A stretch of DNA of 64,000 nt from Rubrobacter marinus (GTDB lineage: Bacteria > Actinomycetota > Rubrobacteria > Rubrobacterales > Rubrobacteraceae). The notes under the pieces were generated by a model that saw only the letters and a program-made list of their open reading frames with translations, was not told the origin of the DNA and ran no database searches. Each line of letters starts with the position of its first letter. Position 1 is the stretch's first letter. The stretch lies in NCBI RefSeq assembly GCF_011492965.1, contig NZ_CP045121.1:1426001-1490000 (forward strand), given 5' to 3'. Of this stretch, positions 15,903-25,125 are shown in pieces. The translations under genes and the position numbers were made by a program.

Positions 15903-16802
15903 GTGAGGAAGCTTTGGAGAATGCTTTACGGGACCGACAACCCGGGAGGCTACGTGGGGCTACTCTGTGGTGTAAGGGAGCAACACTCCAGTGGGAAGCT
16001 CTCCGATCCCCGCTCGGCCTACTTCGAGTACCCTGGGAAGGCCGGGGCGGCAGAAGCTTGGTGCTTAGAGCGCTCGGCCGAGGGCCGCGAGGCCTACTTC
16101 TGCGCCCACCTCCTGATCGCCCGCAGGAGGACCAAGGAGAACGCCGCCCCGGTCCTCGCGCTGTGGGCCGACGCCGACGGTTCCGTCCCGTCGGTCGGAG
16201 CCCCGGAGCCCACGGCGGTAGTCGAGAGTTCACCCGGCCGCCGGCACCTCTTCTGGCGCTTGAGCCGCCCGCTTCCGCCGCGCGAGGCGGAAGCCCTCAA
16301 CCGACGGATTTCTCGAGCCATCGGCGCCGACCCTTCGGGATGGGACCTCGGGCAGCTCCTCAGACCCCCGATACCAGGAACCGCAAGTACAACCCGCCCC
16401 TCCGGTGAGATTACTGGAGCTCACGGACGACCACTACCATCCGCGCGAGCTGGAGCTGGCGCTTCCCGAAGCGGAAGCACCGGAGCCCCTACTTCGAGGA
16501 GCAGGCGTCCCGTCGGCTCACACCCGTCGCCCGACCTCTCGCGACTCTCCGGCCGGACGCGAGCCCTGATTTCGCGCGGCAACCGAGGTGCCATGAGGAC
16601 CTACCCGAGCCGCTCGGAGGCGGACTTCGCCGCTTGTCTCGCCATGTTCGCGGCCGGGTTCTCGGAGGCCGACGCCTGGGCGGTGATGACCGACCCCGCG
16701 CAGGGCATCTCGGAGAAGTACCTGGAGAAGGGCCGCCACGGCGACGCCTACCTCTCCCTCACCATCGGGAAGGCCCGGGCGTTGGCGCGGAGCGCGGGCT
16801 AG
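15903..16802 (+). CDS. RepB-like DNA primase (archaeo-eukaryotic primase fold), frameshifted
   Basis: GTG 15903 follows GGAGGAGG. The N-terminal part fits RepB-type replication primases: YFCAHLLIARRRTKENAAPV, the metal-binding D-x-D in LALWADADG, then AVVESSPGRRHLFWRLSRPL and WDLGQLLRPP. After this the expected DTRNRKYNPP motif sits in another frame. Adding a C at the C-run 16375-16379 and another at 16397-16400 restores RPP-DTRNRKYNPP-VRLLEL, and at least one more shift is needed before ~16560. The original frame then resumes with the C-terminal helical region (GAMRTYPSRSEADFAACLAM). It synthesises primers for plasmid or element replication. Confidence 0.72.
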   Translation: MRKLWRMLYGTDNPGGYVGLLCGVREQHSSGKLSDPRSAYFEYPGKAGAAEAWCLERSAEGREAYFCAHLLIARRRTKENAAPVLALWADADGSVPSVGAPEPTAVVESSPGRRHLFWRLSRPLPPREAEALNRRISRAIGADPSGWDLGQLLRPPIPGTASTTRPSGEITGAHGRPLPSARAGAGASRSGSTGAPTSRSRRPVGSHPSPDLSRLSGRTRALISRGNRGAMRTYPSRSEADFAACLAMFAAGFSEADAWAVMTDPAQGISEKYLEKGRHGDAYLSLTIGKARALARSAG

Positions 16803-16965
16803 GCCGTCCCCAAAGCAGACCAAACCTCCCTCTTTTTCCTGCGTCACGGGTATCGCGGGACCTCGTTCCGCTACTCCTCCGCGCCTTCGAAGCGGGCCTT
16901 TTCGTCTCCTCCCACGAGTGAAGGAGCCGAAAAAGCGGCCCGAGCGGAGGAAGGAGGGGAGACCG

Positions 16966-17394
16966 TTGCACGCGAAGGAGGTTCACCACCGGGTGCCTCG
17001 TCACCTGCTCACGGCCTACGACAGGATGACCGCACACCCCGAGCTCGACGGCGAGGGCATCGGGCTGGCGCTCGAGTTCGTGGAGCGCGCGATGCGCTAC
17101 GGCGTCGACGACGCCGACTCCCTCACCCGCGAGGAACTGGCCAGGAGGATCGAGTCCTCCCGCGTCGAGCTTCCGCGCGGGGAGCACCGGGAGGCGCACG
17201 CGGCCGACTGGCGCGAGTGGGGATCGTGGGGAGGGAGGACGACCCTCGCTCGCTACGGCCGTCGGTACTTTCATCACCTGGCTAGGAGACGCTGGAGGCA
17301 AGTCTCCGCCGCTGAGCTGGCGAGACTGCGGGAGTCGTGCCGGGAAGTGATCGCCGGGAAGCGGGGCTCTTATGAAGCAGAAGGGGCCGCCTGA
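16966..17394 (+). CDS. Small basic protein of the mobile module
   Basis: 142 residues from TTG 16966 after AAGGAGG. It contains an HNH-like opening (VHHRVPRHLLTAYDRM) but lacks the second His/Asn half expected of an active HNH nuclease. A conserved-looking C-terminal region follows: HREAHAADWREWGSWGGRTT, then RYGRRYFHHLARRRW. Its stop overlaps the next start by 1 bp (TGATG). Probably nucleic-acid binding; function unknown. Confidence 0.55.
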   Translation: MHAKEVHHRVPRHLLTAYDRMTAHPELDGEGIGLALEFVERAMRYGVDDADSLTREELARRIESSRVELPRGEHREAHAADWREWGSWGGRTTLARYGRRYFHHLARRRWRQVSAAELARLRESCREVIAGKRGSYEAEGAA

Positions 17395-17945
17395 TGCGTC
17401 CGCCGACGGAGAGGCAGGCGGTCCTGGCGGCCAGGCAGCTCCACTACCACCGCGCGAGGCTCGGCTGGCTCAAGAACAGGATGCGGGAAAACGAGGCAAC
17501 GCTCTCGCTGTACCTGGCGGGTCTGGAAACCCGCGCCGCGATACTTCCCGGCGGCTACCAAATCTCGGGCGAGCACGCGTCGCCCGACCACGGCGTCGCG
17601 ATCGAGAAGCTGGCGCCCTCGGCCTCCTACGAGCAGCTCTCCTTCCACGTGGGGGACGGCGAGACCGCCCACGAAGCTCCTTCCGGAGTCCTGCCCGACG
17701 GAGGGGAGCGCCAGAGAGCCGCCGAGGGAGAAGGACGGCTGACCTACGCGGAGAGGGGGTGCGTACGCTGCTTCGACGGCGTGGTCCACGTCGGCGGCCC
17801 GGCGGAGGTGAGGACCGCTCCCTGTCCCGACTGCTGCGGGACCGGCAAGGTCCTCTCCTACCTGTATCCCAGGCCGAAGGGCCGCCGCGGACCGTGGCCG
17901 CCGGAAGAGCCTGCGCAGAGACGACGCCCCGGGGACACGCGCTAA
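17394..17945 (+). CDS. Zinc-finger protein of the mobile module
   Basis: 183 residues, start coupled to the preceding gene. The N-terminal half is helical and charged (RQLHYHRARLGWLKNRMREN). The C-terminal part has two CxxC pairs, CVRCFDGVVHVGG and CPDCCGTGKVL, like a short DnaJ-type zinc-binding repeat. Probably a small metal-stabilised nucleic-acid or protein-binding factor. No family name can be given. Confidence 0.6.
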   Translation: MRPPTERQAVLAARQLHYHRARLGWLKNRMRENEATLSLYLAGLETRAAILPGGYQISGEHASPDHGVAIEKLAPSASYEQLSFHVGDGETAHEAPSGVLPDGGERQRAAEGEGRLTYAERGCVRCFDGVVHVGGPAEVRTAPCPDCCGTGKVLSYLYPRPKGRRGPWPPEEPAQRRRPGDTR

Positions 17946-17988
17946 CGCAACTCGAGAGACGGAACCACCGAGAGGAAGGAGGCACGTC

Positions 17989-18867
17989 GTGAAGGACTAC
18001 GGGACCGAAGCCATGGAGGGCAGCGAGAGGAGAGACCGCAAGGTGCGCGAGGCCGTGGAGCTTCTCGACGCCGGTGTGGAGAAGGTACTGGACGGGGACG
18101 AGTTCAAGCGCTACCTCGCCTTCTCCGCCAGGTTCTACCGGTACTCCGCGAGCAATTGTTTGCTCATCCTGATCCAGAGGCCGAACGCCACCCGGGTGGC
18201 GGGGTACAGGAGGTGGCAAGAGCTCGGACGTCAGGTGAGGCGCGGCGAGGAGGGGCTCAAGATCCTCGCGCCGATCTTCCGCACCGTGGAGGACGAGGAG
18301 GGCGGCGATAAGCGACGCGTGCTTACCTCCTTCAAGGTCGTCAAGGTCTTCGACGTCTCCCAGACCGATTCGGTCCCCGGGGCCGGGCCGATGCCGGAGA
18401 AGCCGCGTCCGAAGCCGCTCAGCGGCGACTCCGAGGCGGCGCGGGCGCTGGGCCGGTCGCTGCTAGCCTTCTCGGAATCGGAGGGCGTTCCCGTCACCGA
18501 GGACGACGCCGAGCTCGACAGGCTCTCACCGGGCGCCAGGGGCGTGTACCTGCTGCGCGAGAGGCGCATCCTCCTCAGGAGCACCCTTCCGGCCGACGGT
18601 AGGGCGAAGACGCTCGCCCACGAGTTGGCCCACCACCTACTTCACCGGGATGCGGAGGCCACCGAGGCGGACCGCCCCGCCCTGGAGGCCGAGGCCGAGG
18701 GGACGGCCTACGCGGTGCTCTCGTACTTCGGCATCGATGCCTCCGAGTACTCGTTCACCTACGTGGCGCGTTGGGCAGAGAGGAAGGAGGTTGTCAGGGC
18801 CGCTCTCTCGAACGTCCAAAGGACCGTAAGAACGGTTATCGAGGCGGTGGAATGGGGCATCTCGTAA
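17989..18867 (+). CDS. ArdC-like anti-restriction protein with zincin metallopeptidase domain
   Basis: 292 residues, GTG 17989 after GGAAGGAGG. The N-terminal ArdC-type ssDNA-binding domain (~25-140) has FYRYSASNCLLILIQRPNAT, VAGYRRWQELGRQVRRGEEG and a strand FKVVKVFDVSQT. The C-terminal zincin-like part carries the metal-binding HELAHH (residue ~207) and a downstream Glu-rich helix (EAEAEGTAYAVLSYFG). On conjugative plasmids ArdC protects incoming ssDNA from host restriction. It closes the replication module, supporting a plasmid/ICE origin. Confidence 0.87.
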   Translation: MKDYGTEAMEGSERRDRKVREAVELLDAGVEKVLDGDEFKRYLAFSARFYRYSASNCLLILIQRPNATRVAGYRRWQELGRQVRRGEEGLKILAPIFRTVEDEEGGDKRRVLTSFKVVKVFDVSQTDSVPGAGPMPEKPRPKPLSGDSEAARALGRSLLAFSESEGVPVTEDDAELDRLSPGARGVYLLRERRILLRSTLPADGRAKTLAHELAHHLLHRDAEATEADRPALEAEAEGTAYAVLSYFGIDASEYSFTYVARWAERKEVVRAALSNVQRTVRTVIEAVEWGIS

Positions 18868-18965
18868 GTATTAGAAATGTCGATACGGGCGGTGCAGCCG
18901 ACACAAGCGGGGCGAGTGTGTGGAGTACGCTCGTCCCGAGCTTGCTGTGGCGAGCGTGCGGTCTC

Positions 18966-19316
18966 TCAGGCACCGGCCGTGGGCGCGTCGTCGCTTAGGT
19001 ACTTCGCGGCTAGTATGCTGAGAACCCCCACCACGAGACAAGTCACCTCCATGGGTCCGAGAAAAGGCGCTCCACCCCAGAACAACGGCATCGATATCGT
19101 GACCCCCTTGACCAGTAACAGCATTACGCCCATGCCGCTCACCACGCTGCGTATAACCAGGGCATCCCTCTGCCAGAAGCCAAGGTAGGCGAAGAAGGTA
19201 CCGACGGCAGCGTGATAGAAGCTCGTCGCAACGGAAACCCCTACGACGCCCACCAGCCCTGCTAAACCGAGTAATACGAGAATTAGCCCCACGATGCGCG
19301 CGTACAGCCTGAGCAC
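18966..19316 (-). CDS. Four-helix membrane protein (DUF4383-like), paralogue 1
   Basis: 116 residues with four hydrophobic helices: YARIVGLILVLLGLAGLVGV, SFYHAAVGTFFAYLGF, VVSGMGVMLLLVKGV and EVTCLVVGVLSILAAKYLS. It is clearly related to the gene at 63228-63602 (shared MLRLY, FYH, FAY-GF-QRD, EATCLV-like and AA-YLSD). A plasma-membrane protein of unknown role. Confidence 0.75.
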   Translation of the reverse strand: MLRLYARIVGLILVLLGLAGLVGVVGVSVATSFYHAAVGTFFAYLGFWQRDALVIRSVVSGMGVMLLLVKGVTISMPLFWGGAPFLGPMEVTCLVVGVLSILAAKYLSDDAPTAGA

Positions 19317-19950
19317 TGCTCACCCTCCTCAGGAAGATTGTCGCACGACGCCAACGTCTTCGCAGCACAGCTTCTACGACGTGCCACGTCCCCCCTAGTA
19401 CCGTCCTCGCGCGATCTCGTCGGGCGATGGGCAAGGTACACCTACGAATACCCGTTTTCCCGAGACCCTCGAGGGGCAGATCGGAGCAGATGGACGAGTG
19501 TGGCGGGGCGGCGCTATCGAGGACTAACATCGAGATCCGCCGGCAGCAGCTCTCCGTGCTTTTCCTTCGAGCGCTTCACGCGCTTTCTCGAAGTCTTGCC
19601 GCGCTACTTGCGCGCATGAGGCATGGCGTAAATTTCGCGCACGATGCGCGCAGGACAGGCCCTCCCTAAGGCTTCCGGTCCCGCAACGCCTCCCCTCTTT
19701 TCCGGCTTGTCCTTCTTCGTTCCAGGGGTCTCTATCCTCTTGTCCAGCTCGCTAGCCTCCGGACTTGGGTCGGAGGCAGCTTATAACAACCTGGAGCGTC
19801 TAGTTAAGCGTTTGTAAAGGAAACCCGGATTTGCTTGATGTGCGTCCAAGGGCGAATTACGGTTTGGACTTGGTCCGAAGGCGTCGCCGGGCACTCCCGA
19901 GGGCGCCGAGACCGGTAGAGACCGAAGTGTTCTTCAGAGGAGGCGTCAGC
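19317..19950. other. Gene-free stretch between small membrane genes
   Basis: No credible coding frame. The only structured signal is an 11-bp-spaced box pair at 19803-19819. Confidence 0.55.
19803..19819 (-). promoter_or_regulatory. 11-bp-spaced CTTTAC/CTTAAC box pair
   Basis: On the minus strand CTTTAC and CTTAAC are 11 bp apart. It lies about 130 bp before the small gene at 19951 and belongs to the repeated box family seen across the window (see findings). Confidence 0.35.
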
Positions 19951-20124
19951 ATGAATGGACGTAATACGACCACACGCGCGGCTGTCGGCGGCCTTTTTGG
20001 CGCCAGCTTGGCAGCCGTTACGGGGAGCACGCCAATAGGGGTGGTTGTCGTGGCGGCGCTGGGGGCAGGACTTGCGATCAAGTCGTCCGCGCGCCGTCGT
20101 GACCGGCGAGGTCGACAGCCATAA
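19951..20124 (+). CDS. 57-residue glycine-zipper-like membrane protein
   Basis: ATG 19951 follows AGAGGAGG. A Thr/Arg start (MNGRNTTTRAAVGG) precedes a Gly/Ala/Val-rich hydrophobic stretch (LFGASLAAVTG, VVVVAALGAGLAI) and a basic end (RRRDRRGRQP). Probably one hairpin or one to two membrane passes with the positive tail inside. Function unknown; credible because of the strong SD and membrane topology. Confidence 0.55.
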   Translation: MNGRNTTTRAAVGGLFGASLAAVTGSTPIGVVVVAALGAGLAIKSSARRRDRRGRQP

Positions 20125-20756
20125 GGCGGCTCCCTATCCTCAGGCTCGTTTTCTACGGCACGAACTTGGTTGGCGATTATTTAGCGAGTCACGGCTAGCC
20201 GCGGCTCTCGAATACGGCCTGTCCCGCGGGTCGTACGTTTCAACTTCGAGATATGCACCTCTAGTCGGCCTTGAGCATGCCCGGTTGCCGGGCGTACTCT
20301 TCGTTAGCTTGCACCCTCACTCCTTCTCGACGGGGCCGGTCGTCTCGTTCTCACTGTGGGTGCTCCGTCATCGCTCGCGACTGTTCGTACGAGTTCGCGC
20401 CGTAGGCGGATCGAAGCCCGGTCTTGTCGGCCGCGCGAGCGAGGCGGGGCGCCGAGTTCCTTGCGGTTTCTCTACCGTCTCTTAACCGAAGCTTTCCGTG
20501 CGAGGGCGGGACGCTAACCGCACCGTGGGATAACCGGTCCTCATTGGGACGCGTTAGGGACTCACCGTGCTCCATCGGGGCCATTCCTGCGTCTCGCCGG
20601 AACACGGGCATGAGGAGGCTTGAGGTGGGGAAGACGAGGACCGTCGAGAGCGATATCCCGGGGAGGATGGATCGGCTGCCGTGGGTACGGTGGCACTGGC
20701 TCGTGGTATTCGGGGCATCCCGAACCGGTAGGTCGGAACGTGGGTGAGGGCAAAAG
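20125..20756. other. Gene-free stretch before the Tat-exported esterase
   Basis: No supported gene; possible frames are Arg/Ser-rich with no start signal. It carries a box array at 20481-20517. Confidence 0.5.
20481..20517 (+). promoter_or_regulatory. CTTAACCG box array upstream of the esterase
   Basis: CTTAAC, CTTTCC and CTAAC cores occur with steps of 11 then about 20 bp, ~240 bp before the gene at 20757. Confidence 0.35.
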
Positions 20757-21600
20757 GTGACGGGCAAGAGGGAGATCAGCAGACGGCGTTTCTTGAGGCT
20801 CGCGGGGGGAGCGGTAGGGGCCGCTTCCGCAGGTTTCTTCGCCTCCAATGGGAGGGAGGCGGACGCCTCGCAAAAGGTCGAGAGGTCGTCGAAGCGGCGG
20901 AAAAACCAAGGGGCGAGCGGATCGGGGTCGCTTGCTGGCCAGGCCGAGACCGACACGTCCGGACGTTACGGTGCCCGCCGGGCTTTACCTACCAGGCCTC
21001 GGCTCCGAGCGCGACGGCCTCCTCTACGTCCCTAAGGGCTACCGGCCCGGCGAAGAGGCACTGCTGGCCCTGGTGCTGCACGGCTCGATGAGCGACGCCC
21101 GACGGGGCATCGCCCCGTTTCTCGGCCCCGCCGACGAGGCCCGTATCCTCCTGATCGCGCCCGACTCGCGTGACTGGAGGGACTGGGACATATTCTTCCC
21201 CGGCCACTACGGTCCGGACGTAAGGTTCATCGACCGGGTGCTCGAGCAGGAGTTTGCCCGCCTGGCCGTAGACGCCGATAGGTTGGCGGTCTTCGGCTTC
21301 TCGGACGGTGCCTCTTACGCCCTCTCGCTCGGCTTGACCAATGGGGACCTGTTCACGCACGTCGCGGCGTTCGCACCGGGTCTGATGCGGCCCGCATCCT
21401 ACAGAGGGAACCCGTCGATCTTCGTCGCGCATGGCACGCGCGACGATCTGCTCGACATCGACAAGACGAGCCGCCGGCTCGTGCCACGGCTGGAGCGTAA
21501 AGGCTACGCGGGACGCTACGTGGAGTTCGACGGCGACCACACGGTGCCCAACGAGATCGCCGAGATGGCCGTCGACTGGTTTGTTGAGGAGCGAGTCTAA
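20757..21600 (+). CDS. Tat-exported alpha/beta-hydrolase (esterase / PHB depolymerase-like), one frameshift
   Basis: GTG 20757 opens a twin-arginine signal (SRRRFLRLAGGAVGAASAG). A low-complexity linker follows, then the frame must change near 20930-20970. The mature enzyme, VPAGLYLPGLGSERDGLLYV onward, lies in the next frame to 21600. The catalytic Ser is in FGFSDGASYAL, the acid in AHGTRDDLLD and the His in GDHTVPNE, with an oxyanion region LVLHGSMSD. Likely a secreted serine esterase acting on short polyesters or carboxyl esters; the exact substrate is unknown. The break may be a sequence error. Confidence 0.75.
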
Positions 21601-21817
21601 AGGGACCGCACGCCGCGGCACCCGGGTTACCCAGCGGGAGCTGGTTTTCAACAAGCTGCGGGGATGTGGACCAGCAGCCGGACCGTCGCGTGCTTATGCG
21701 TCGCTAGCGGTACCTCCGTCTCATTTCCTTACGCGGAGGCGCTGCAGCGGTCCCTCCGCCCGGCGAACCCAACCGCCTCCCGCAGACCTTTAGCCGCGGT
21801 CTCGTGGCGACCGTGGC

Positions 21818-22291
21818 CTAGTACGCGTTCAAGGCCTTGCGGAATACGACCAGGTCGTCGCCCGCCGCCCAGTAGTCGCGGACGCGCGCCTCCTCCTCGT
21901 AGCCGCACTTGACGTAGAACGCGCGCGTGCGGTCGTATTGCGGCGACGCGGAGGTCTCGATCAGCAACAACCGCTGGCCGCGCGCCCGCAAGTCCTCCTC
22001 GACGCGCCGGAGCATCGCCGCCCCGCGCCCCTGCCCCTGTCGGGTGGGCCGCACGGCGATCATCGTGAGATCCCAGACCCGATCGGCGGCGAGCTTAGGT
22101 CGGTAGTACGCGACCCCGAGCGGACCGCCCTCGTCGTCGATCAAGCAGACGTGGCCGTCGTCCTCGTTGGCGTCGAAGTAGTCCGCCATCATGCCCTCCA
22201 CGAACCAGGCGTCGTCGGCGGAGAACATCTCGGCCGCGACGACCAGATCGACCACCGCCGCCGAATCCTCGGGTGTCGCCGGTCGGATCAA
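21818..22291 (-). CDS. GNAT-family N-acetyltransferase
   Basis: 157 residues, starting MIRPATPEDSAAVVDLV. The acetyl-CoA-binding motif A is intact (VRPTRQGQGRGAAMLRRVEE), followed by LLLIETSASPQYDRTRAFYV and KCGYEEEARVRDYW. Cytoplasmic acetyltransferase; the acceptor (antibiotic, polyamine or protein amine) cannot be told from sequence. It is convergent with the esterase and has no operon partner. Confidence 0.85.
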   Translation of the reverse strand: MIRPATPEDSAAVVDLVVAAEMFSADDAWFVEGMMADYFDANEDDGHVCLIDDEGGPLGVAYYRPKLAADRVWDLTMIAVRPTRQGQGRGAAMLRRVEEDLRARGQRLLLIETSASPQYDRTRAFYVKCGYEEEARVRDYWAAGDDLVVFRKALNAY

Positions 22292-22479
22292 GGGGTCCTC
22301 CAGTGGTGTCCGTTTGCGAGGTTGATGGGCGCTTCCGACGCCTAACCTAGTAGCTTACCAGCGCCGTCACCGCTGGTCGGCCCATGCGTCCCACGCATCA
22401 CAGCAAGGTTTCTCTCACTGAGGTGAAGATCGGTACCGCAAGGGGGTGAGCACCACCGATCTTGGATCTACCGCGACAC

Positions 22480-22496
22480 CTTAACACTCTTGTAAC
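22480..22496 (+). promoter_or_regulatory. CTTAAC/TGTAAC box pair before a PRC-barrel gene
   Basis: Two cores 11 bp apart, ~87 bp before the ATG at 22583. Further GTAACC and GTTAACC cores follow at irregular spacing (22508-22529). Confidence 0.35.
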
Positions 22497-22582
22497 CGTG
22501 AGCCGCCGTAACCTTGCAAACCGTTAACCGATCTGCGGTAAGACCATAATGAGCGGTAGGAGCAATAGCGAAAGGATCTCGG

Positions 22583-22855
22583 ATGACCGACACCACAGCG
22601 AACCGCAGGCCCTTCGGCGCCCAACCCCTTGGGCAGCAAGAGGGCATAGCCAACGGACCGGGGAGGTGTGTGGGGTACACGGTTTGTGATCCTCGAGGGC
22701 GCAAGATTGGCAGCGTGGCCGAGCTTTTCGTCAATGACTTCGACGAGCCGGAGTACATAAACGTAAAGATGGGACTCCTCGGGCTGAAGACCGTTCTGAT
22801 ACCGGTAAGCAACATTGTGCTGAACGCGGAGCGCCGCACCCTCGTGCTCCAGTAG
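22583..22855 (+). CDS. PRC-barrel domain protein
   Basis: 90 residues, ATG after AAAGGA. The domain (residues ~30-88) has GYTVCDPRGRKIGSVAELFV, EPEYINVKMGLLGLKTVLIP and a closing ERRTLVLQ strand. PRC-barrels are small beta-barrels that mediate protein or RNA contacts. Related proteins are abundant in Rubrobacter-type genomes, and another with two barrels lies at 33882. Likely a soluble, stress-linked protein; partner unknown. Confidence 0.8.
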   Translation: MTDTTANRRPFGAQPLGQQEGIANGPGRCVGYTVCDPRGRKIGSVAELFVNDFDEPEYINVKMGLLGLKTVLIPVSNIVLNAERRTLVLQ

Positions 22856-23264
22856 CGGCCGAAGGAGAACCAAGAGGGCAGCGCGATCCCGGCTACAGAA
22901 CCCGAGCTGCCATTTCTTACGGATATCACCCGTCAGAACACCGAGGGCTCTCCCACCCTTCCTTAGTACAAGCCGAGAGGAACTCTAGCCGCGACCCCGA
23001 CCCCCTGGGAGGAGCGGCATATGTATAAGTCTCCTTCGTCGTGACCTTCGGGCTTCAGAGGGCCACGTAGACACCCGGGAGGGTCTCGAGGAACACGACC
23101 CTCCGAAACGAGCGCAATTTCCCTTCGTCAATCTCAAGGGCGCCCTACAGCAAAGCTGTCCTTCCACTTACATCAGGTTGGACCGATTTCGAGGGAAGCC
23201 GTGGCCTGTATGCCACACGAGAAGCTGCTCCTCGGGGTAGCTTTTGGTGGGAGTGGTGCGGATA
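22856..23264. other. Gene-free stretch
   Basis: No credible coding frame or RNA signal between the PRC-barrel gene and the terminator of the VKOR operon. Confidence 0.5.
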
Positions 23265-23294
23265 GTGGGCCTACCGATGAGTCGGTAGGCCCAC
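23265..23294 (-). terminator. Hairpin at the 3' end of the VKOR gene
   Basis: A 13-bp perfect stem (GTGGGCCTACCGA and complement) with a 4-nt loop overlaps the last codons of the VKOR gene. No U-run follows. Confidence 0.6.
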
Positions 23295-23714
23295 AACACG
23301 GAGGGTGGCGCAGACCAGCGCGGCGGTAATGACCGCCGCGCTCGCCACGCACCACTGGCAGATGGCTTCGATCACGAAGATCTCTAGGTAGGTGAGGTAG
23401 GTGCTGAACAGCGTGCCCGACAAGGCGAGCAGCAGAACGAGGTAAGCGCCCGCCTCACCCTTCAGGACCGATGCGAACAGGAGGCCCGTGTACCCCGCGA
23501 GCCCCAGTACCGATACCGGGACGGAGAGCACGGATGCATATTGGCTGGATTGCACCGTGTCACAACCGTCGCTCCCGGCGACGCAGAGGGGATCTATGCC
23601 GGCGAAGTGCACCCAGGCGAGGTAGGCGCTTATCGAGATGCCCGCAACCGCCAGCCCGGCGAGTGCCGTCCGGAGCTTCCCTCTCTCCGTTGCACTCTCT
23701 GCAAGAGAGGCCAA
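23271..23714 (-). CDS. Vitamin K epoxide reductase (VKOR) family protein
   Basis: 147 residues with four membrane helices. The loop cysteines are in DPLCVAGSDGCDTVQ, and the active-site CxxC is CQWC near residue 120, preceded by YLTYLEIFVIEAI. In bacteria VKOR reoxidises DsbA-like proteins by passing electrons to quinone. TTG starts only 2 bp after the stop of the DsbA-like gene, so the two form one operon for disulfide formation in exported proteins. Confidence 0.9.
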   Translation of the reverse strand: MASLAESATERGKLRTALAGLAVAGISISAYLAWVHFAGIDPLCVAGSDGCDTVQSSQYASVLSVPVSVLGLAGYTGLLFASVLKGEAGAYLVLLLALSGTLFSTYLTYLEIFVIEAICQWCVASAAVITAALVCATLRVVGLPTHR

Positions 23715-23716
23715 CT

Positions 23717-24403
23717 CTATGAACCTCCCGCTGTGTCGATCGCTGCCGAGATCTCCTCGAAGGTCTTCGCTCCCACCAGCTTCTTTTCTCCACCAGGACC
23801 GCTGACGACAAGGGTAGGCGTCGAGTTCACCCCTGAGGCCTCGGCCTCTGACCTAACCTTCTCCAACTCCGATCCTGCGGCGTCGCTGTCGAGCCCGTTT
23901 TTCCACGCGATCGTATTGAGACCGCTGATCTGTTGAGCGAGCTCGTCGAGGAACTTGCCGGTAACGTAGCCAGAGTTCTGTGCGCCCTGGTTCTCGAAAA
24001 GCAGCGAGTGATACTGCCAGTAGAGGTCTTGCTCGCTTGCGGCAAGAGCGGCCCTTGCGGCTTCGAGCGAGTCTTCGCCGAGGAAGGCCATTGGCCGTGA
24101 TTCCAGCTTGACCTCGCTAGTCCTGACGTATTCCTGCACCACCTTCGGGAGGACCTCCCGGCTAAGCTGGCCGCAGTATGGGCACTGAAAATCCTCGTAG
24201 ATCGACACCATCACCGGCGCGTCGGCCTCGCCGAGCGTCATCCCGTTCTGGGGTATCCCCGAGTACAGCTCTTCTGAGCTGCCGGTACCCGCGCCGCCTT
24301 CCAACTGGCTAAGCGCGACCAGGAGCGCCGTCACGAGAACGGCGGCCGCCACGGTAAGGGCGATCATCACGCGCCGCGATCCCGCCGCGTTTGTCCTCGT
24401 CAT
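23717..24403 (-). CDS. DsbA-like membrane-anchored thiol oxidoreductase
   Basis: 228 residues. An N-terminal anchor (VMIALTVAAAVLVTALLVAL) precedes a thioredoxin-fold domain with the active site CPYC (EDFQCPYCGQLSREVL), a helical insertion and the cis-Pro loop STPTLVVSG. It oxidises cysteine pairs in secreted proteins outside the membrane. AAAGAGGTG precedes the ATG. First gene of the two-gene operon with VKOR. Confidence 0.92.
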   Translation of the reverse strand: MTRTNAAGSRRVMIALTVAAAVLVTALLVALSQLEGGAGTGSSEELYSGIPQNGMTLGEADAPVMVSIYEDFQCPYCGQLSREVLPKVVQEYVRTSEVKLESRPMAFLGEDSLEAARAALAASEQDLYWQYHSLLFENQGAQNSGYVTGKFLDELAQQISGLNTIAWKNGLDSDAAGSELEKVRSEAEASGVNSTPTLVVSGPGGEKKLVGAKTFEEISAAIDTAGGS

Positions 24404-24569
24404 TGATGCACCTCTTTCGGGTGTACTGGCGGCAAAAGCGCATCCTCCGAGTCTTCTCGACGATGCTTCGGGGGTAGGGCTCCTGCCATCCAGCCTTCGT
24501 GCTCTATGCCACCCTGTATGGGGAGTAGGGTCGCGTAGAGTCCCTGCTTTGGGACAGAAATCTCTTACT

Positions 24570-24894
24570 CTAGCTAAACGAAGGCTTAGGCGGCGGCACT
24601 TCCGGGGAGCGGGCTACGCTAAGGAGGACGTCGAGAGGCGGGAACGAGAGCGCAAGACTGACCACGCGGGCGGATAAAGCCTTCGGCACGGCGACGAGCG
24701 CGGCAACCACGAAGGAGACCCCTGAAGGATTCGCGCCCCCGGACGCCCCGTCCGCGCCATGCGACGAGTACGTAATCCTCGGGCAGCCGTCAGCGCCGCA
24801 GTAACCGGCGGCGTCCAGCTGCGGAAAAAGTCACGAATGCGGCCACCAGCAGCGCGAACAACAATCGCGGCAGGCTTGTCCTGGATCTCACCAC
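24570..24894 (-). CDS. Small secreted or membrane protein with a frameshift in a T5 run
   Basis: Starting at GTG 24894 or 24891, a hydrophobic leader (RLLFALLVAAFVT) is followed by a frame break at five Ts (~24827). Removing one T joins it to FPQLDAAGYCGADGCPRITY, then GVSFVVAALVAVPKALSARV and a Pro-rich end at 24570. The total is ~107 residues. Codon use and hydrophobic pattern support a real gene that frame-by-frame calling would miss. Function unknown; a CGADGC pair suggests a disulfide, and the DsbA/VKOR genes are next to it. Confidence 0.45.
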
Positions 24895-25125
24895 GCATGG
24901 AGTGTACATACCCTGGGGCAGTCCGTGCCGCAGGCCCATTCTCCGAATCACCCGCGCCGATGGGCGATACGGAGCGTGCTCTATGGGCGCCGCTCCCGAG
25001 CCCGCGCCGCTCCGGCCGCGGCCTGGTCCGTGGGGCAACACCCGGGCCAGGGGAGGCGAGGCCGCGCGGCGCGAGGGGTTAGCCCCCGCCCGATCAGCCA
25101 CTTGGGGCGCACGCATGGCGGCCCC

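Noticed and set aside
16966-17394. Active HNH endonuclease
   Set aside because: Only the first VHHRVP half resembles HNH; the second metal-binding half is missing, so the nuclease name is not used.
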